Translations under genes and position numbers: made by a program
The notes under the pieces: generated by a model
The model's input: the letters and a program-made list of their open reading frames with translations, nothing else
Told to the model about the DNA's origin: nothing
Database searches by the model: none
Assembly: GCF_014621775.1 (NCBI RefSeq)
Contig: NZ_CP061204.1
Coordinates: forward strand, 888,501-952,500
Source of the DNA: Stenotrophomonas sp. 169
Lineage (GTDB): Bacteria; Pseudomonadota; Gammaproteobacteria; Xanthomonadales; Xanthomonadaceae
DNA length: 64,000 bases
Direction: 5' to 3'
Shown: piece after piece, positions 44,672 through 53,296 of the stretch
Layout: each line of letters begins with the position of its first letter
Numbering within the stretch: the stretch's first letter is position 1

Positions 44672-46255
44672 TCAGGCCGTGGCGGGGTGGGGGGCTTCGT
44701 TGCTGGCCGCAACGGCATCGCGCTGGCGCAGCAGTCGATTGGCGACGTCCAGCCACGCCAGGGCGGAGGCTTCGATGATGTCGCGGCTGGTGCCGGTCCC
44801 CTCGAAGACCTCATCGCCGTTGCGCACACTCAGGTTGGCCTCGCCGCGCGCATCGGCACCGATGCCCACGCTGTGTACCTGGTAGCTGTCCAGCTGCAGG
44901 CTGACGCCGGTGGCCGAGGACAGCGCGCCGAACAGCGCATCCACCGGTCCGTCGCCCTGGGCGGTCTCGGCCACGCGGTTGCCATCGGCGTCGGACAGTT
45001 CGACCAGCGCATTGGCACGGCTGCCGACATCGCTGATGGTCATCGAGGCCAGGCGATAGCCGGGGGCGCTGGCACCGCCCTGCATCAGCGTCTGCAGGTC
45101 CGGGTCGGTGACCACGCGCTGCTGCTCGCACAACGCCTTGAACTGCTCGAACACCAGCTTCAGCTCGTCTTCTTCCAGCCAGAAGCCCAGTGCGCGCAGA
45201 CGCTGCTCGACGGCCGCGCGGCCGCTGTGGCGACCCAGCACCATCTGCGAATCCTCCCAGCCCACGTCTTCGGGCCGCATGATTTCGTACGTGCCGCGAT
45301 GACGCAGCATGCCGTGCTGGTGGATGCCCGATTCATGCGCGAACGCGTTGGCGCCGACGATGGCCTTGTTGCGCTGCACCGGCATGCCGACCAGCCGCTG
45401 CAGCAGCTGCGAGGTGGATACGATGCGCTGGGTGTTGATCGCGGTGTCCTGCTCGTAGAAGGCCTGTCGCACCTTCAGCGCCATGGCGATTTCTTCCACG
45501 GCACAATTGCCGGCGCGCTCGCCGATGCCGTTCACCGTGCACTCCACCTGGCGTGCGCCGCCTTCGATGGCGGCCAGCGAGTTGGCCACGGCCAGTCCCA
45601 GGTCGTTGTGACAGTGGGTGCTGAACACCACGCGGTCGGCGCCGGCGACGTCGGCTACACCGGCGATGACCTGCTGGAACATCGCGCGGATCTCTTCCGG
45701 GGTGGTGAAGCCCACGGTGTCGGGCAGGTTGATGGTGGTGGCCCCGGCGGCGATGGCGACGCGTGATACCTCGATCAGGTAATCCAGTTCGGTGCGGGTT
45801 GCATCCTCAGCGGAGAACTCGACATCGTCGATGTACGAGCGCGCCAGCGCCACGTGCTTGCGCACCGACTCCAGCACCTGTTCGCGGGTCATGCGCAGCT
45901 TGTGCTCACGGTGCAGCGGGCTGGTGGACAGGAACACGTGCAGGCGCGGATGCGCCGCCGAGTCCAGCGAGCGTACCGAGGTTTCGATGTCAGCGGCCAG
46001 GCAGCGCGACAGCACGGCCAGGATGGGGCGTTGCACATCACGGCCGATCATCGTCATTGCTTCGCGGTCGGACTGCGAACTGGCCGGGAAACCGGTTTCG
46101 ATCACATCCACGCCCAGCTCGTCCAGCGCGCGCGCCATCACCAGCTTCTGCTGCGGGCTCATGCTGCAGCCCGGGGACTGTTCACCGTCGCGCAGGGTGG
46201 TGTCGAAGATGCGGATGCGCGGCGGGGTAATTCGTTCGATGGTCGGCGTGTTCAT
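44672..46255 (-). CDS. leuA: 2-isopropylmalate synthase
   Basis: 527 aa; condenses acetyl-CoA with 2-ketoisovalerate, the first committed step to leucine. TIM-barrel domain with [12 protein letters not shown] (18-29), [34 protein letters not shown] (metal histidines) and [15 protein letters not shown]; then HESGIHQHG; and a C-terminal regulatory domain (about 390-510) where leucine normally binds. Its start overlaps the ilvA stop (ATGA), so the two are coupled. Confidence 0.96.
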   Translation of the reverse strand: MNTPTIERITPPRIRIFDTTLRDGEQSPGCSMSPQQKLVMARALDELGVDVIETGFPASSQSDREAMTMIGRDVQRPILAVLSRCLAADIETSVRSLDSAAHPRLHVFLSTSPLHREHKLRMTREQVLESVRKHVALARSYIDDVEFSAEDATRTELDYLIEVSRVAIAAGATTINLPDTVGFTTPEEIRAMFQQVIAGVADVAGADRVVFSTHCHNDLGLAVANSLAAIEGGARQVECTVNGIGERAGNCAVEEIAMALKVRQAFYEQDTAINTQRIVSTSQLLQRLVGMPVQRNKAIVGANAFAHESGIHQHGMLRHRGTYEIMRPEDVGWEDSQMVLGRHSGRAAVEQRLRALGFWLEEDELKLVFEQFKALCEQQRVVTDPDLQTLMQGGASAPGYRLASMTISDVGSRANALVELSDADGNRVAETAQGDGPVDALFGALSSATGVSLQLDSYQVHSVGIGADARGEANLSVRNGDEVFEGTGTSRDIIEASALAWLDVANRLLRQRDAVAASNEAPHPATA

Positions 46256-47352
46256 GGGGAGGTCTCCTCGACAACGGGCAGTGCGGCGTTCAAATGGGAA
46301 GGGGAAGCAGCAGGTTTCAAAGGGGGAAGGGCGACCGCCATGGCGGGCGCTCGCAGGGTTTCAGGGCGACGGCGGCGCGGCTTGCGCGGCGCGCGCGGGC
46401 GCACGTCGGTCAGCAGGCCGGCCAGCACGGAGGCATCGATGTTGCCGCCGGAGACGACGGCAAATTTCCGGCGGCCGGCGACGCGGCGGCCAGCAGCCAG
46501 CGCGAGCGCACCGGCGCCTTCGGCGATCAGGTTCTCTTCCAGGGCCAGCCGCACCAAGGTCTCGCGCAGTTCGGCTTCGCGCACGATCACCACGTCGTCC
46601 AGCAGGGAGGCACACAGGCGACGGGTCAGGAAGCCGGGGATCTTCACCCGCACGCCGTCAGCCAGTGACGCAACGGGTGCGATGGGGCGGATGTCACCGC
46701 GCATGGCGCGGGCCATCGAATCGACGCCCTCGACCTGTGCGCCGACGATGCGAACGCCCTGCGACTTCAGCGCCAGTGCGACGCCGGAGGCCAGGCCGCC
46801 GCCGCCAATGGGGACGATCACCACGTCCGGTGCATAGGGGGCCAGTTCAATGCCGACCGTGCCCTGGCCGGCGATGACATCGGCGTCGTCGAACGCAGAC
46901 AGGAAGCGATAGTCGTGCTGCTTGGCCAGCTCCACGGCGAATGCCCACGCATCGTCGTAGCTGTCGCCGTGCTGGCGGACGGTGGCGCCCCAATGGGCCA
47001 CGCCCGCGATCTTGTTGGCCGGTGCGCCATGGGGCATCACGGTGATCGCCTTTACGCCCAGCCGGTGTGCGGCCCACGCCACGCCCTGGGCATGGTTGCC
47101 CGCCGAAGCGCAGATCACCGGCCGCGCGTCGCCGCGCTCGCGCCCGGCCAGCAGCGCGTTCAGTGCGCCGCGCACCTTGTAGGAGCCGGTGCGCTGCAGG
47201 TTCTCCAGCTTCAGCCAGGTGCCGAAGCGCTCTGCATGGTGCAGCGGCGTCGGCGGCAGGAAGCGGCGCAGGCGGGCCTGCGCGGCCAGCACGTCGGCGA
47301 CGGTTACATCGCCTACGTCGGGCTCGCTGGCAGCGCGGTCAGGGGCGGGCAT
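46252..47352 (-). CDS. ilvA: Threonine ammonia-lyase, short form without regulatory domain
   Basis: 366 aa; PLP enzyme making 2-ketobutyrate for isoleucine. PLP lysine K59 in [35 protein letters not shown], and the phosphate-binding IGGGGLASG. The catalytic domain ends near 315; the tail is a basic/proline-rich stretch ([10 protein letters not shown] and on) with no ACT-like regulatory domain, unlike the 514-aa E. coli IlvA. Catabolic TdcB shares the short form. Start ATG at 47352; an upstream ATG at 47424 would add 24 unusual arginine-rich residues. Overlaps leuA; 87 bp after ilvM. Confidence 0.92.
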   Translation of the reverse strand: MPAPDRAASEPDVGDVTVADVLAAQARLRRFLPPTPLHHAERFGTWLKLENLQRTGSYKVRGALNALLAGRERGDARPVICASAGNHAQGVAWAAHRLGVKAITVMPHGAPANKIAGVAHWGATVRQHGDSYDDAWAFAVELAKQHDYRFLSAFDDADVIAGQGTVGIELAPYAPDVVIVPIGGGGLASGVALALKSQGVRIVGAQVEGVDSMARAMRGDIRPIAPVASLADGVRVKIPGFLTRRLCASLLDDVVIVREAELRETLVRLALEENLIAEGAGALALAAGRRVAGRRKFAVVSGGNIDASVLAGLLTDVRPRAPRKPRRRRPETLRAPAMAVALPPLKPAASPSHLNAALPVVEETSP

Positions 47353-47439
47353 GACGATCCACGCGCGGCGCGAACGGTGACGGCGGCGGGCGGCGAAGAA
47401 GACGCCCCCGTGCCAGCACCCCATTGGAGGTGCGGGCGT

Positions 47440-47688
47440 TCATGCGGCGACTCCCAGTGCGGTGACCTGCACCGAGACGCAGTCGTAGATCTTTTCGATC
47501 TGGCGGCACAGCGTCTCCGGCGGGCGCGTACCGTCCACCACCAACTGCAGGTGCCAGCGGCCCTGGTCCTGCGCATCGGGGGCGCCATGGATGGCGCGCG
47601 GTGCGAAGCCACGGCGCTCGGCCATGCCGATCACCCGCAGCAGGGCACCTTCGGCCGGGTGCAGCACCAGATCAAGCCGGTATTGCAT
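47440..47688 (-). CDS. ilvM: Acetolactate synthase small subunit, IlvM type
   Basis: 82 aa, one ACT domain: MQYRLDLVLHPAEGALLRVIGMAERRGF, ending VSVQVTALGVAA. IlvM stabilises and tunes the IlvG catalytic subunit. ATG at 47688 follows GGAGA and lies 17 bp inside the end of ilvG, so it is co-translated. Its small size and single ACT domain distinguish it from the longer IlvH/IlvN type. Confidence 0.9.
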   Translation of the reverse strand: MQYRLDLVLHPAEGALLRVIGMAERRGFAPRAIHGAPDAQDQGRWHLQLVVDGTRPPETLCRQIEKIYDCVSVQVTALGVAA

Positions 47689-49408
47689 TGGGGGTCTCCT
47701 GGCTGACATGGGCGGGGTTGGATTCCAGCATCGTGCTGTTGGCGGTGTTCGGTGGCACCAGTGGCCAGACATTCGCCCGCGCATCAATGCCGACATGCAG
47801 CAGCGCCGGGCCCGGCTCGGCGAGCAGCGCGGCCAGGCCGCCTTCGACATCGTCACGCGCATCGATGCGTGTGGCGGCAATGCCGAACACCTTGGCCAAG
47901 GCGACGAAATCGGGATTGTCGGACAGGTCGATCTCGCTGTAGCGCTCGGCGAAGAACAGCTCCTGCCACTGCCGGACCATGCCCAGCGAGCTGTTGTCCA
48001 GCAGCACGATCTTCACCGGCAGGCGGCAGCGGGCGATGGTGGTCAGCTCCTGGACGTTCATCATGAAGCTGCCATCGCCGGACACCAGCACCACGGTGCG
48101 GTCGGGGCAGGCGAACTGCGCGCCCATCGCCGCCGGCAGGCCGAAGCCCATCGTGCCCAGGGCGCCGCTGGTCAGGTGGTTGCGCGGATGGTTGAAGCGG
48201 CAATGCTGGGCGACCCACATCTGGTGCTGGCCGACATCGCAGGCGATCACGGCATCGGCCGGCGCCAGTTCACTCAGCCGCTTCAGCAGCGCCGGAGCGT
48301 AGATGTGCTTGCCAGGGGCGTCGTAGCGCGCAATGAATTTCTCGCGGTTCTGCGCGCAGCGCGCACGCCATGCGGCGTGGTTGGCCAGCGGCGCCGGGAA
48401 GGCCGCGTGCAGGGCACGGATGGCATGGGCCACGTTGCCGGGCACGGCGATGTCAGCCGTGCGCAGCTTCGAGATTTCATAGGCGTCCGCGTCGATGTGC
48501 ACGACCCGGGCGAACGGTGCGAACTCCGCCAGCTTGCCGGTGGCGCGGTCATCGAAACGTGCGCCCAGCACCAGCAGCAGATCGGCTTCCTGGGTGGCCA
48601 TGTTGGCCGCCCGGGTGCCGTGCATGCCCAGCATGCCCAGCGACTGCGGATGGCCGGCGGGCAGGGCGCCCAGGCCGCGCAGGGTCAGCACGGCAGGGAT
48701 GCCGCTGGCCTCGGCGAAATCGCGCAGCGCCTGCACCGCATCACCCAGGGCGATGCCGCCGCCGGCATAGATCACCGGCTTTTCCGCCGCGGCGATCGCG
48801 GCGATGGCGTCGGCGATGGCCTGCTCGGCGGGAGCCGGCGGCGGCTCCACGGCGGCCGGCACGTGCGCCGGCAGATGGCTGGCGTCGGCGACCTGCACAT
48901 CCTTGGGCAGGTCGATCAGCACCGGCCCGGGGCGACCCTCACGGGCGATGCGGAAGGCATCGGCGACCACGCGCGGCAGATCATCGACGCTGCGGACCAG
49001 CCAGCTGTGCTTGACGATCGGCAGGGTCAGCCCGAACACGTCCAGTTCCTGGAACGCGTCGGTGCCCAGCAGCGGCGTGGCGACCTGGCCGGTGATGCAG
49101 ACCATCGGGACCGAATCCAGCATCGCATCGGCGATGCCGGTAATCAGGTTGGAGGCACCCGGTCCGGAGGTGGCGATGCACACCCCGACGCGGCCGCTGG
49201 CACGGGCGAAGCCATTGGCAGCCAGCGCAGCGCCCTGTTCGTGGCGGACCAGCACGTGTTTCAGCTGCGAATCCACCAGTGCATCGTAGAACGGCATGAT
49301 GGTGCCACCGGGGTAGCCGAACAGCGTCTGCACGCCTTCGGCCTCCAGGGCCTGGGTCAGCCAGCGCGCGCCGTTGGGCGGCGCGCTGCGTGGTGCGGGG
49401 TTGTTCAT
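47672..49408 (-). CDS. ilvG: Acetolactate synthase large subunit
   Basis: 578 aa; ThDP enzyme joining pyruvate with pyruvate or 2-ketobutyrate, the shared first step for valine, leucine and isoleucine. Catalytic glutamate E57 in VRHEQGAALAANGFARA; CIATSGPGASNLITG; DLLLVLGARFDDR; ThDP/Mg motif from VSGDGSFMMNVQEL to NNSSLGM-type DNSSLGMVRQWQ; terminal HVGIDARANVWPLVPP. Paired with ilvM in an IlvGM arrangement. 39 bp separates it from ilvC. Confidence 0.95.
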   Translation of the reverse strand: MNNPAPRSAPPNGARWLTQALEAEGVQTLFGYPGGTIMPFYDALVDSQLKHVLVRHEQGAALAANGFARASGRVGVCIATSGPGASNLITGIADAMLDSVPMVCITGQVATPLLGTDAFQELDVFGLTLPIVKHSWLVRSVDDLPRVVADAFRIAREGRPGPVLIDLPKDVQVADASHLPAHVPAAVEPPPAPAEQAIADAIAAIAAAEKPVIYAGGGIALGDAVQALRDFAEASGIPAVLTLRGLGALPAGHPQSLGMLGMHGTRAANMATQEADLLLVLGARFDDRATGKLAEFAPFARVVHIDADAYEISKLRTADIAVPGNVAHAIRALHAAFPAPLANHAAWRARCAQNREKFIARYDAPGKHIYAPALLKRLSELAPADAVIACDVGQHQMWVAQHCRFNHPRNHLTSGALGTMGFGLPAAMGAQFACPDRTVVLVSGDGSFMMNVQELTTIARCRLPVKIVLLDNSSLGMVRQWQELFFAERYSEIDLSDNPDFVALAKVFGIAATRIDARDDVEGGLAALLAEPGPALLHVGIDARANVWPLVPPNTANSTMLESNPAHVSQETPNAIPA

Positions 49409-49447
49409 GGGAAACCTTGCAGAGCGGGTGGGGGAGGGCCGCGCGGG

Positions 49448-50422
49448 TTACGCGGCCTGACCTTGCAACCAGACCATCTTGGCGCGCAGTTCCTTGCCTA
49501 CCTTCTCGATGGGGTGATCCAGGTCGGCCTGCTTGAACTTGTTGTAGTTCGGCAGGCCCGCTTCGTACTCGGCCACCCAGTTCTTGGTGAAGGTGCCATC
49601 CTGGATGTCCTTCAGGACTTCCTTCATGCGCTCCTTGGTGCCGGCATCGATCACCCGCGGGCCACTGACGTAGTCGCCGTACTGCGCCGTCTCGGAGATG
49701 AACTCGAGCATCCGCGAGATACCGCCTTCGTAGAACAGGTCGACGATCAGCTTCAGCTCGTGCAGCACCTCGTAGTAGGCGATCTCCGGCTGGTAGCCGG
49801 CTTCGACCAGCGTCTCGAATCCTGCCTGCACCAACGCCGAGGCACCGCCGCACAGCACGGCCTGCTCGCCGAACAGATCCGTCTCGGTCTCTTCCTTGAA
49901 CGTGGTCTGGATCAGGTTGGCGCGCGCGCCACCCAGGCCGGTGGCATAGGCCAACGCATGCGTGGCGGCGTTACCGCTGCGGTCCTGGTGGACGGCCCAG
50001 ATGCACGGTACGCCGCGGCCGATCTCGTATTCGCGACGGACCAGCGCACCCGGTCCCTTGGGCGCGACCAGCACCACGTCCAGGTCATCGCGTGGGGTGA
50101 TCATGTCGAAATGCACGTTCAGGCCATGCGCGAACAGCAGTACCGCGCCCTGTTTCATGTTCGGCGCCAGCACGTCCTCGTAGAGCTTCTTCTGCACCAT
50201 GTCCGGGGTCAGCACGGCGACCAGGTCCGCGTCCTTGACGGCCTCCGCCGGTGCCTTGACGGTGAAACCATCGGCCTGTGCCTTTACTTCGGTCGGACCG
50301 CCGGGGCGCAGGCCCACCACCACGTCGAAGCCGGATTCGCGCAGGTTCAGCGCATGCGCGCGGCCCTGGCTGCCGTAGCCGACGACAGCGATCTTGGTCT
50401 GGGGCAGGTCGTTGGTGCTCAT
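49448..50422 (-). CDS. ilvC: Ketol-acid reductoisomerase, short class I form
   Basis: 324 aa; NADPH-dependent isomeroreduction of acetolactate and acetohydroxybutyrate. Rossmann motif [18 protein letters not shown] (about 14-31); [10 protein letters not shown]; the knotted domain with [47 protein letters not shown] and RRM-type metal residues; ends [10 protein letters not shown]. Length is at the short class I size rather than the 491-aa E. coli form. ATG at 50422 with AAGGAA upstream. First structural gene behind the attenuator. Confidence 0.96.
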   Translation of the reverse strand: MSTNDLPQTKIAVVGYGSQGRAHALNLRESGFDVVVGLRPGGPTEVKAQADGFTVKAPAEAVKDADLVAVLTPDMVQKKLYEDVLAPNMKQGAVLLFAHGLNVHFDMITPRDDLDVVLVAPKGPGALVRREYEIGRGVPCIWAVHQDRSGNAATHALAYATGLGGARANLIQTTFKEETETDLFGEQAVLCGGASALVQAGFETLVEAGYQPEIAYYEVLHELKLIVDLFYEGGISRMLEFISETAQYGDYVSGPRVIDAGTKERMKEVLKDIQDGTFTKNWVAEYEAGLPNYNKFKQADLDHPIEKVGKELRAKMVWLQGQAA

Positions 50423-50483
50423 CGTGGTGGTTCCTTGCAGAGGTGTTGGGTGAGGAGGGAGGGTGTTGCCATGTTCTGAAACG

Positions 50484-50513
50484 AAAAAACCCGCGCCGGG
50501 ACCGGTGCGGGTT
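50484..50513 (-). terminator. Rho-independent attenuator before ilvC
   Basis: Minus-strand AACCCGC-A-CCGG-TC-CCGG-C-GCGGGTT hairpin (50488-50513) followed by TTTTTT (50484-50489), 62 bp before the ilvC start and 28 bp after the leader-peptide stop. Its 5' arm (50502-50511, CCCGCACCGG) can instead pair with 50557-50566 (CCGGAGCGGG; nine of ten), the antiterminator. Confidence 0.85.
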
Positions 50514-50540
50514 CTGATCGAGTACCTGTGTGTCTGTTGC

Positions 50541-50669
50541 TTACACGCTGGCTCGTCCCGCTCCGGTGGGCTGGCTAATAAGTACGAGTACGAGGAGCGA
50601 ACGCAGCGAGGCGGCGCCGGTGATGGCGGGCTCGGAGTTCGTCGGCGGTGGCGTGTGGCGCTGCAACAT
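50541..50669 (-). CDS. ilvL: ilv leader peptide (branched-chain amino acid attenuation)
   Basis: 42 codons plus stop, reading [24 protein letters not shown], then LLVLVLI, then [11 protein letters not shown]. Seven consecutive Leu/Val/Ile codons (50597-50577) are the signature of ilv-type attenuator peptides. The stop codon is 28 bp before the attenuator. Segment 50594-50599 (CGCTCC on the minus strand) can pair with GGAGCG at 50558-50563, so stalling at the control codons would free the antiterminator. No Shine-Dalgarno is visible before the ATG; a leaderless or very short 5' UTR is possible. Confidence 0.82.
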   Translation of the reverse strand: MLQRHTPPPTNSEPAITGAASLRSLLVLVLISQPTGAGRASV

Positions 50670-50704
50670 GGGTTCGAGGAAAACATGCGCAACGGGGTCT
50701 GTCA
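50669..50704 (-). promoter_or_regulatory. Candidate promoter of the ilv-leu operon
   Basis: Minus-strand TTGACA (50704-50699) is a consensus -35 box. About 17 bp downstream there is only a weak -10 (TTTCCT), which would place the transcription start near the leader ATG at 50669, consistent with the absent ribosome-binding site. Confidence 0.45.
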
Positions 50705-50915
50705 ACCCTTCGCGGAACATGCGGATTGGTTACCCGTGCATCCATGCGAAACCCTTGTCTGGCCTGCATTGTTGCGCCTGAAACGACCTGCCGGCCATGG
50801 TCGCGCAGGCGTCGATCGCCTCATCCGCGCGATATCCCCAGCACCCACCTTCCCAGGGTGACCTATGCCGCATAGGCAGCAGCACGCAGACGCGCGACTA
50901 TCGATCATCTTCCTC

Positions 50916-52652
50916 ATGGATGCCCTCGACGTGACCCGACGAATTGCCCGCGGCCTGCTCGCCGCCGCCCTGCTTGCTGCCTTGCCGACACTGTCCTTGG
51001 CGGCTGATCGCATTACCGGCCAGGGGTTTGCCACCCGCTCGGAGGTGATCGCCCCGCACGCGATGGCCGCCACCTCGCAGCCGCTTGCGACGCAGATTGC
51101 GTTGGATGTGATGAAGAACGGCGGCAGCGCCGTTGATGCGGCCATTGCGGCCAATGCCGCGCTGGGCCTGATGGAGCCCACCGGCAATGGGGTAGGCGGT
51201 GATCTGTTTGCGATCGTGTGGGATCCGAAAACGCAGAAACTGCATGGTTATAACGGCTCGGGGCGTTCACCCCGTTCGCTTACCCTGGCGGAGTTCAAGC
51301 GCCGTGGACTGAAGGAAATTCCGGCCACGGGTCCGTTGCCGGTGTCGGTCCCGGGTGCGGTGGATGGCTGGTTCGCGCTGCACGAACGGTTCGGCCGCAA
51401 GCCGATGGCGGACAACCTGGCGCCGGCGATCCGCTACGCGCGCGAAGGCCATCCAGTCGCTGAAGTGATCGCCTACTACTGGGATCGCTCCGTGCCGCGC
51501 CTGTCCGTGTATCCGGGATTCAAGGAGCAGTTCACGGTGGACGGCCATGCCCCGCGCAAGGGCGACATGTGGAAGAACCCCAACCTGGCCGACACGCTGC
51601 AGAAGATCGCCGACGGCGGGCGTGATGCGTTCTACAAGGGCGACATCGCGCGCACCATCGATACCTATTTCAAGGCCAACGGCGGCTACCTGAGCTTCGA
51701 TGACATGGCCGCGCACCACGGGGAATGGATCGAGCCGGTCAGCAGCAACTATCGCGGCTTCGATGTCTGGGAGCTGCCGCCCAACAGCCAGGGCATCGCC
51801 GCGCTGCAGATCCTCAACGTGCTGGAAGGGTACGATTTCTCGAAGATTCCGTTTGGCTCGCCCGAGCATGTGCACCTGTTCGTCGAGGCGAAGAAACTGG
51901 CGTTCGCCGATCGCGCGCGCTTCTATGCCGACATGGCATTCCAGCCCGCCGCACCGGTGGCCAGGCTGATTTCCAAGGAGTACGCGGCCCACCGACGCGC
52001 GCTGATTTCGATGGACAAGGCATTGAAGGAAGTACAGCCGGGCACGCCGAAGCAACTGGAGGAAGGCGATACGATCTATCTGACCGTCGCCGATGCGGAC
52101 GGGATGATGGTCTCGCTGATCCAGTCGAATTACCGCGGAATGGGCAGCGGCATGGCCCCGCCGGGGCTGGGGTTCATCCTGCAGGACCGTGGCGAAATGT
52201 TCGTGCTGCAGAAGGATCATCCCAACGGGTATGCGCCGGGCAAGCGGCCCTTCCAGACGATCATCCCGGGCTTCATCACCAAGGACGGCAAGCCGTATGC
52301 CAGTTTCGGGGTGATGGGCGGTGCGATGCAGCCGCAAGGCCATGCGCAGATCGTGATGAACCTGGTGGACTTCGGCATGAACCTGCAGGAAGCCGGCGAT
52401 GCGCCGCGGATCCAGCACGAAGGGTCAACCGAGCCGACGGGCCAGGCGACGGCGATGATCGACGGGGGCGAGGTGAACCTGGAGACCGGATTCGCGTATG
52501 ACACGATCCGGGCGTTGATGCGCAAGGGCCATCGGGTCGTGTTCGCGGACGGTCCGTACGGTGGCTACCAGGCGATCATGCGCGACCCCGATACCGGCGT
52601 GTATTACGGCGCGTCGGAGAGCCGCAAGGACGGGCAGGCGGCGGGCTACTGA
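50916..52652 (+). CDS. ggt: Gamma-glutamyltransferase family protein
   Basis: 578-aa secreted precursor; the signal peptide (RRIARGLLAAALLAALPTLS, cut near SLA) is followed by the large-subunit start GQGFATRSEVIAPHAMAATS. GGT enzymes self-cleave and then hydrolyse or transfer gamma-glutamyl groups, e.g. from glutathione, in the periplasm. The catalytic threonine is T386 in GDTIYLTVADADG. Other motifs: GGSAVDAAIAANAALGLMEP, GNGVGGDLFAI, and small-subunit GVMGGAMQPQGHAQ. An ATG at 50865 (with AGGG upstream) would add 17 residues ahead of the signal; 50916 gives the more normal signal peptide. Confidence 0.9.
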   Translation: MDALDVTRRIARGLLAAALLAALPTLSLAADRITGQGFATRSEVIAPHAMAATSQPLATQIALDVMKNGGSAVDAAIAANAALGLMEPTGNGVGGDLFAIVWDPKTQKLHGYNGSGRSPRSLTLAEFKRRGLKEIPATGPLPVSVPGAVDGWFALHERFGRKPMADNLAPAIRYAREGHPVAEVIAYYWDRSVPRLSVYPGFKEQFTVDGHAPRKGDMWKNPNLADTLQKIADGGRDAFYKGDIARTIDTYFKANGGYLSFDDMAAHHGEWIEPVSSNYRGFDVWELPPNSQGIAALQILNVLEGYDFSKIPFGSPEHVHLFVEAKKLAFADRARFYADMAFQPAAPVARLISKEYAAHRRALISMDKALKEVQPGTPKQLEEGDTIYLTVADADGMMVSLIQSNYRGMGSGMAPPGLGFILQDRGEMFVLQKDHPNGYAPGKRPFQTIIPGFITKDGKPYASFGVMGGAMQPQGHAQIVMNLVDFGMNLQEAGDAPRIQHEGSTEPTGQATAMIDGGEVNLETGFAYDTIRALMRKGHRVVFADGPYGGYQAIMRDPDTGVYYGASESRKDGQAAGY

Positions 52653-52668
52653 CGTCGAACGGTCGGGC

Positions 52669-52969
52669 GGTCGAACGGGTGAGACCCCCCTCGCGGTGGG
52701 CGCTGACAGCGGGCTGCTTGCTTGGGGCCGGGCGGTGAGGCTGGGCGGTGAGGCTGGGCGGGGTCCGGCAAAAGCCGCTCCTGCGTGCCTCGTTTCGCGC
52801 CATCCATGGCGCTCAACGCCCCCGCCCAGCCCCACCGCCCGGCCCCCTGACAGGTTCCGTGGCCGCCCGCCGCGTATGAAAAAAGAGAAAAGCGGTAGCG
52901 CTGACCCATGGTCGGCGAGCGCAGCGGGCCGTTGGCGGAAACATTCCGCCGAGCACGGCTCGGCGCTAC
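52669..52969 (+). repeat. Composite structured repeat, copy B
   Basis: Same order as copies A and C: GGTCGAACGGGTGAG, CCCCCTCGCGG, left stem arm (52724-52763, with an internal 13-bp duplication), hairpin GCGCCATCCATGGCGC (52797-52812), right arm (52819-52847), CTGACAGGTTCCG, GCCGCGTATG, A-rich spacer and a SMAG-like pair (52895-52969). The AAGTACGTCC core of A and C is replaced by a different sequence containing CGGCAAAAGCCG. Confidence 0.75.
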
Positions 52970-53021
52970 CGCGATGACGGTATACCGTCGGGTGGAGGGA
53001 GCCCCTGAGTCAGGGGCGGCC

Positions 53022-53115
53022 GCGAAGCGGCGGGGTGTGGGTGCTGGTGAGACGGGGCCCACGGTTTGCGAAGCAAAGCGTGGGAGCGGCAGCGCGAATG
53101 CGATGACGTGGACCC
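53022..53115 (+). repeat. Third copy of the 94-bp unit
   Basis: Matches the units at 40557-40650 and 40656-40749 nearly base for base and is preceded by the same GGTGGAGGGAGCCCCTGAG sequence, so the shared block is about 125 bp. Confidence 0.85.
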
Positions 53116-53211
53116 GCGCCATGGATGGCGCGAAACGAGGCACGCATGGATGCAGCTCTTGCCGTCCCCCGCCAATCCACCCCGCCCCACCAGCACGCAG
53201 CACTGCAGCCG

Positions 53212-53247
53212 TTGCAGTTGAAGTTGCACTTGCACTTGCAGTTGAAG
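53212..53247. repeat. Hexanucleotide repeat
   Basis: Six 6-bp units: TTGCAG TTGAAG TTGCAC, then TTGCAC TTGCAG TTGAAG. A short imperfect microsatellite in the noncoding gap. Confidence 0.75.
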
Positions 53248-53296
53248 TGGCTTCAAGCGGGCCGCCGGGCTGCAAGCCCGGCCACCCATCCACAGG

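Larger units (their letters stand above)
52653..53296. other. Convergent intergenic region ggt/BCCT gene, wholly repeats
   Basis: 644 bp without a supported gene. It holds composite element B (52669-52969), the GCCCCTGAGTCAGGGGC hairpin and one 94-bp unit (to 53115). From 53116 to about 53165 runs an inverted partial copy of element B's core. Then come a hexamer repeat (53212-53247) and a GCCGGGCT-GCA-AGCCCGGC hairpin (53263-53281) just before the transporter stop codon. Confidence 0.7.

Noticed and set aside
47353..47424. 24-residue N-terminal extension of IlvA from ATG 47424
   Set aside because: The added sequence is arginine-rich and has no Shine-Dalgarno; the family N-terminus fits ATG 47352.
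47591..50479. 962-codon plus-strand open frame opposite ilvG and ilvC
   Set aside because: No recognisable domain, and it covers well-identified genes on the opposite strand; it is a codon-bias shadow.
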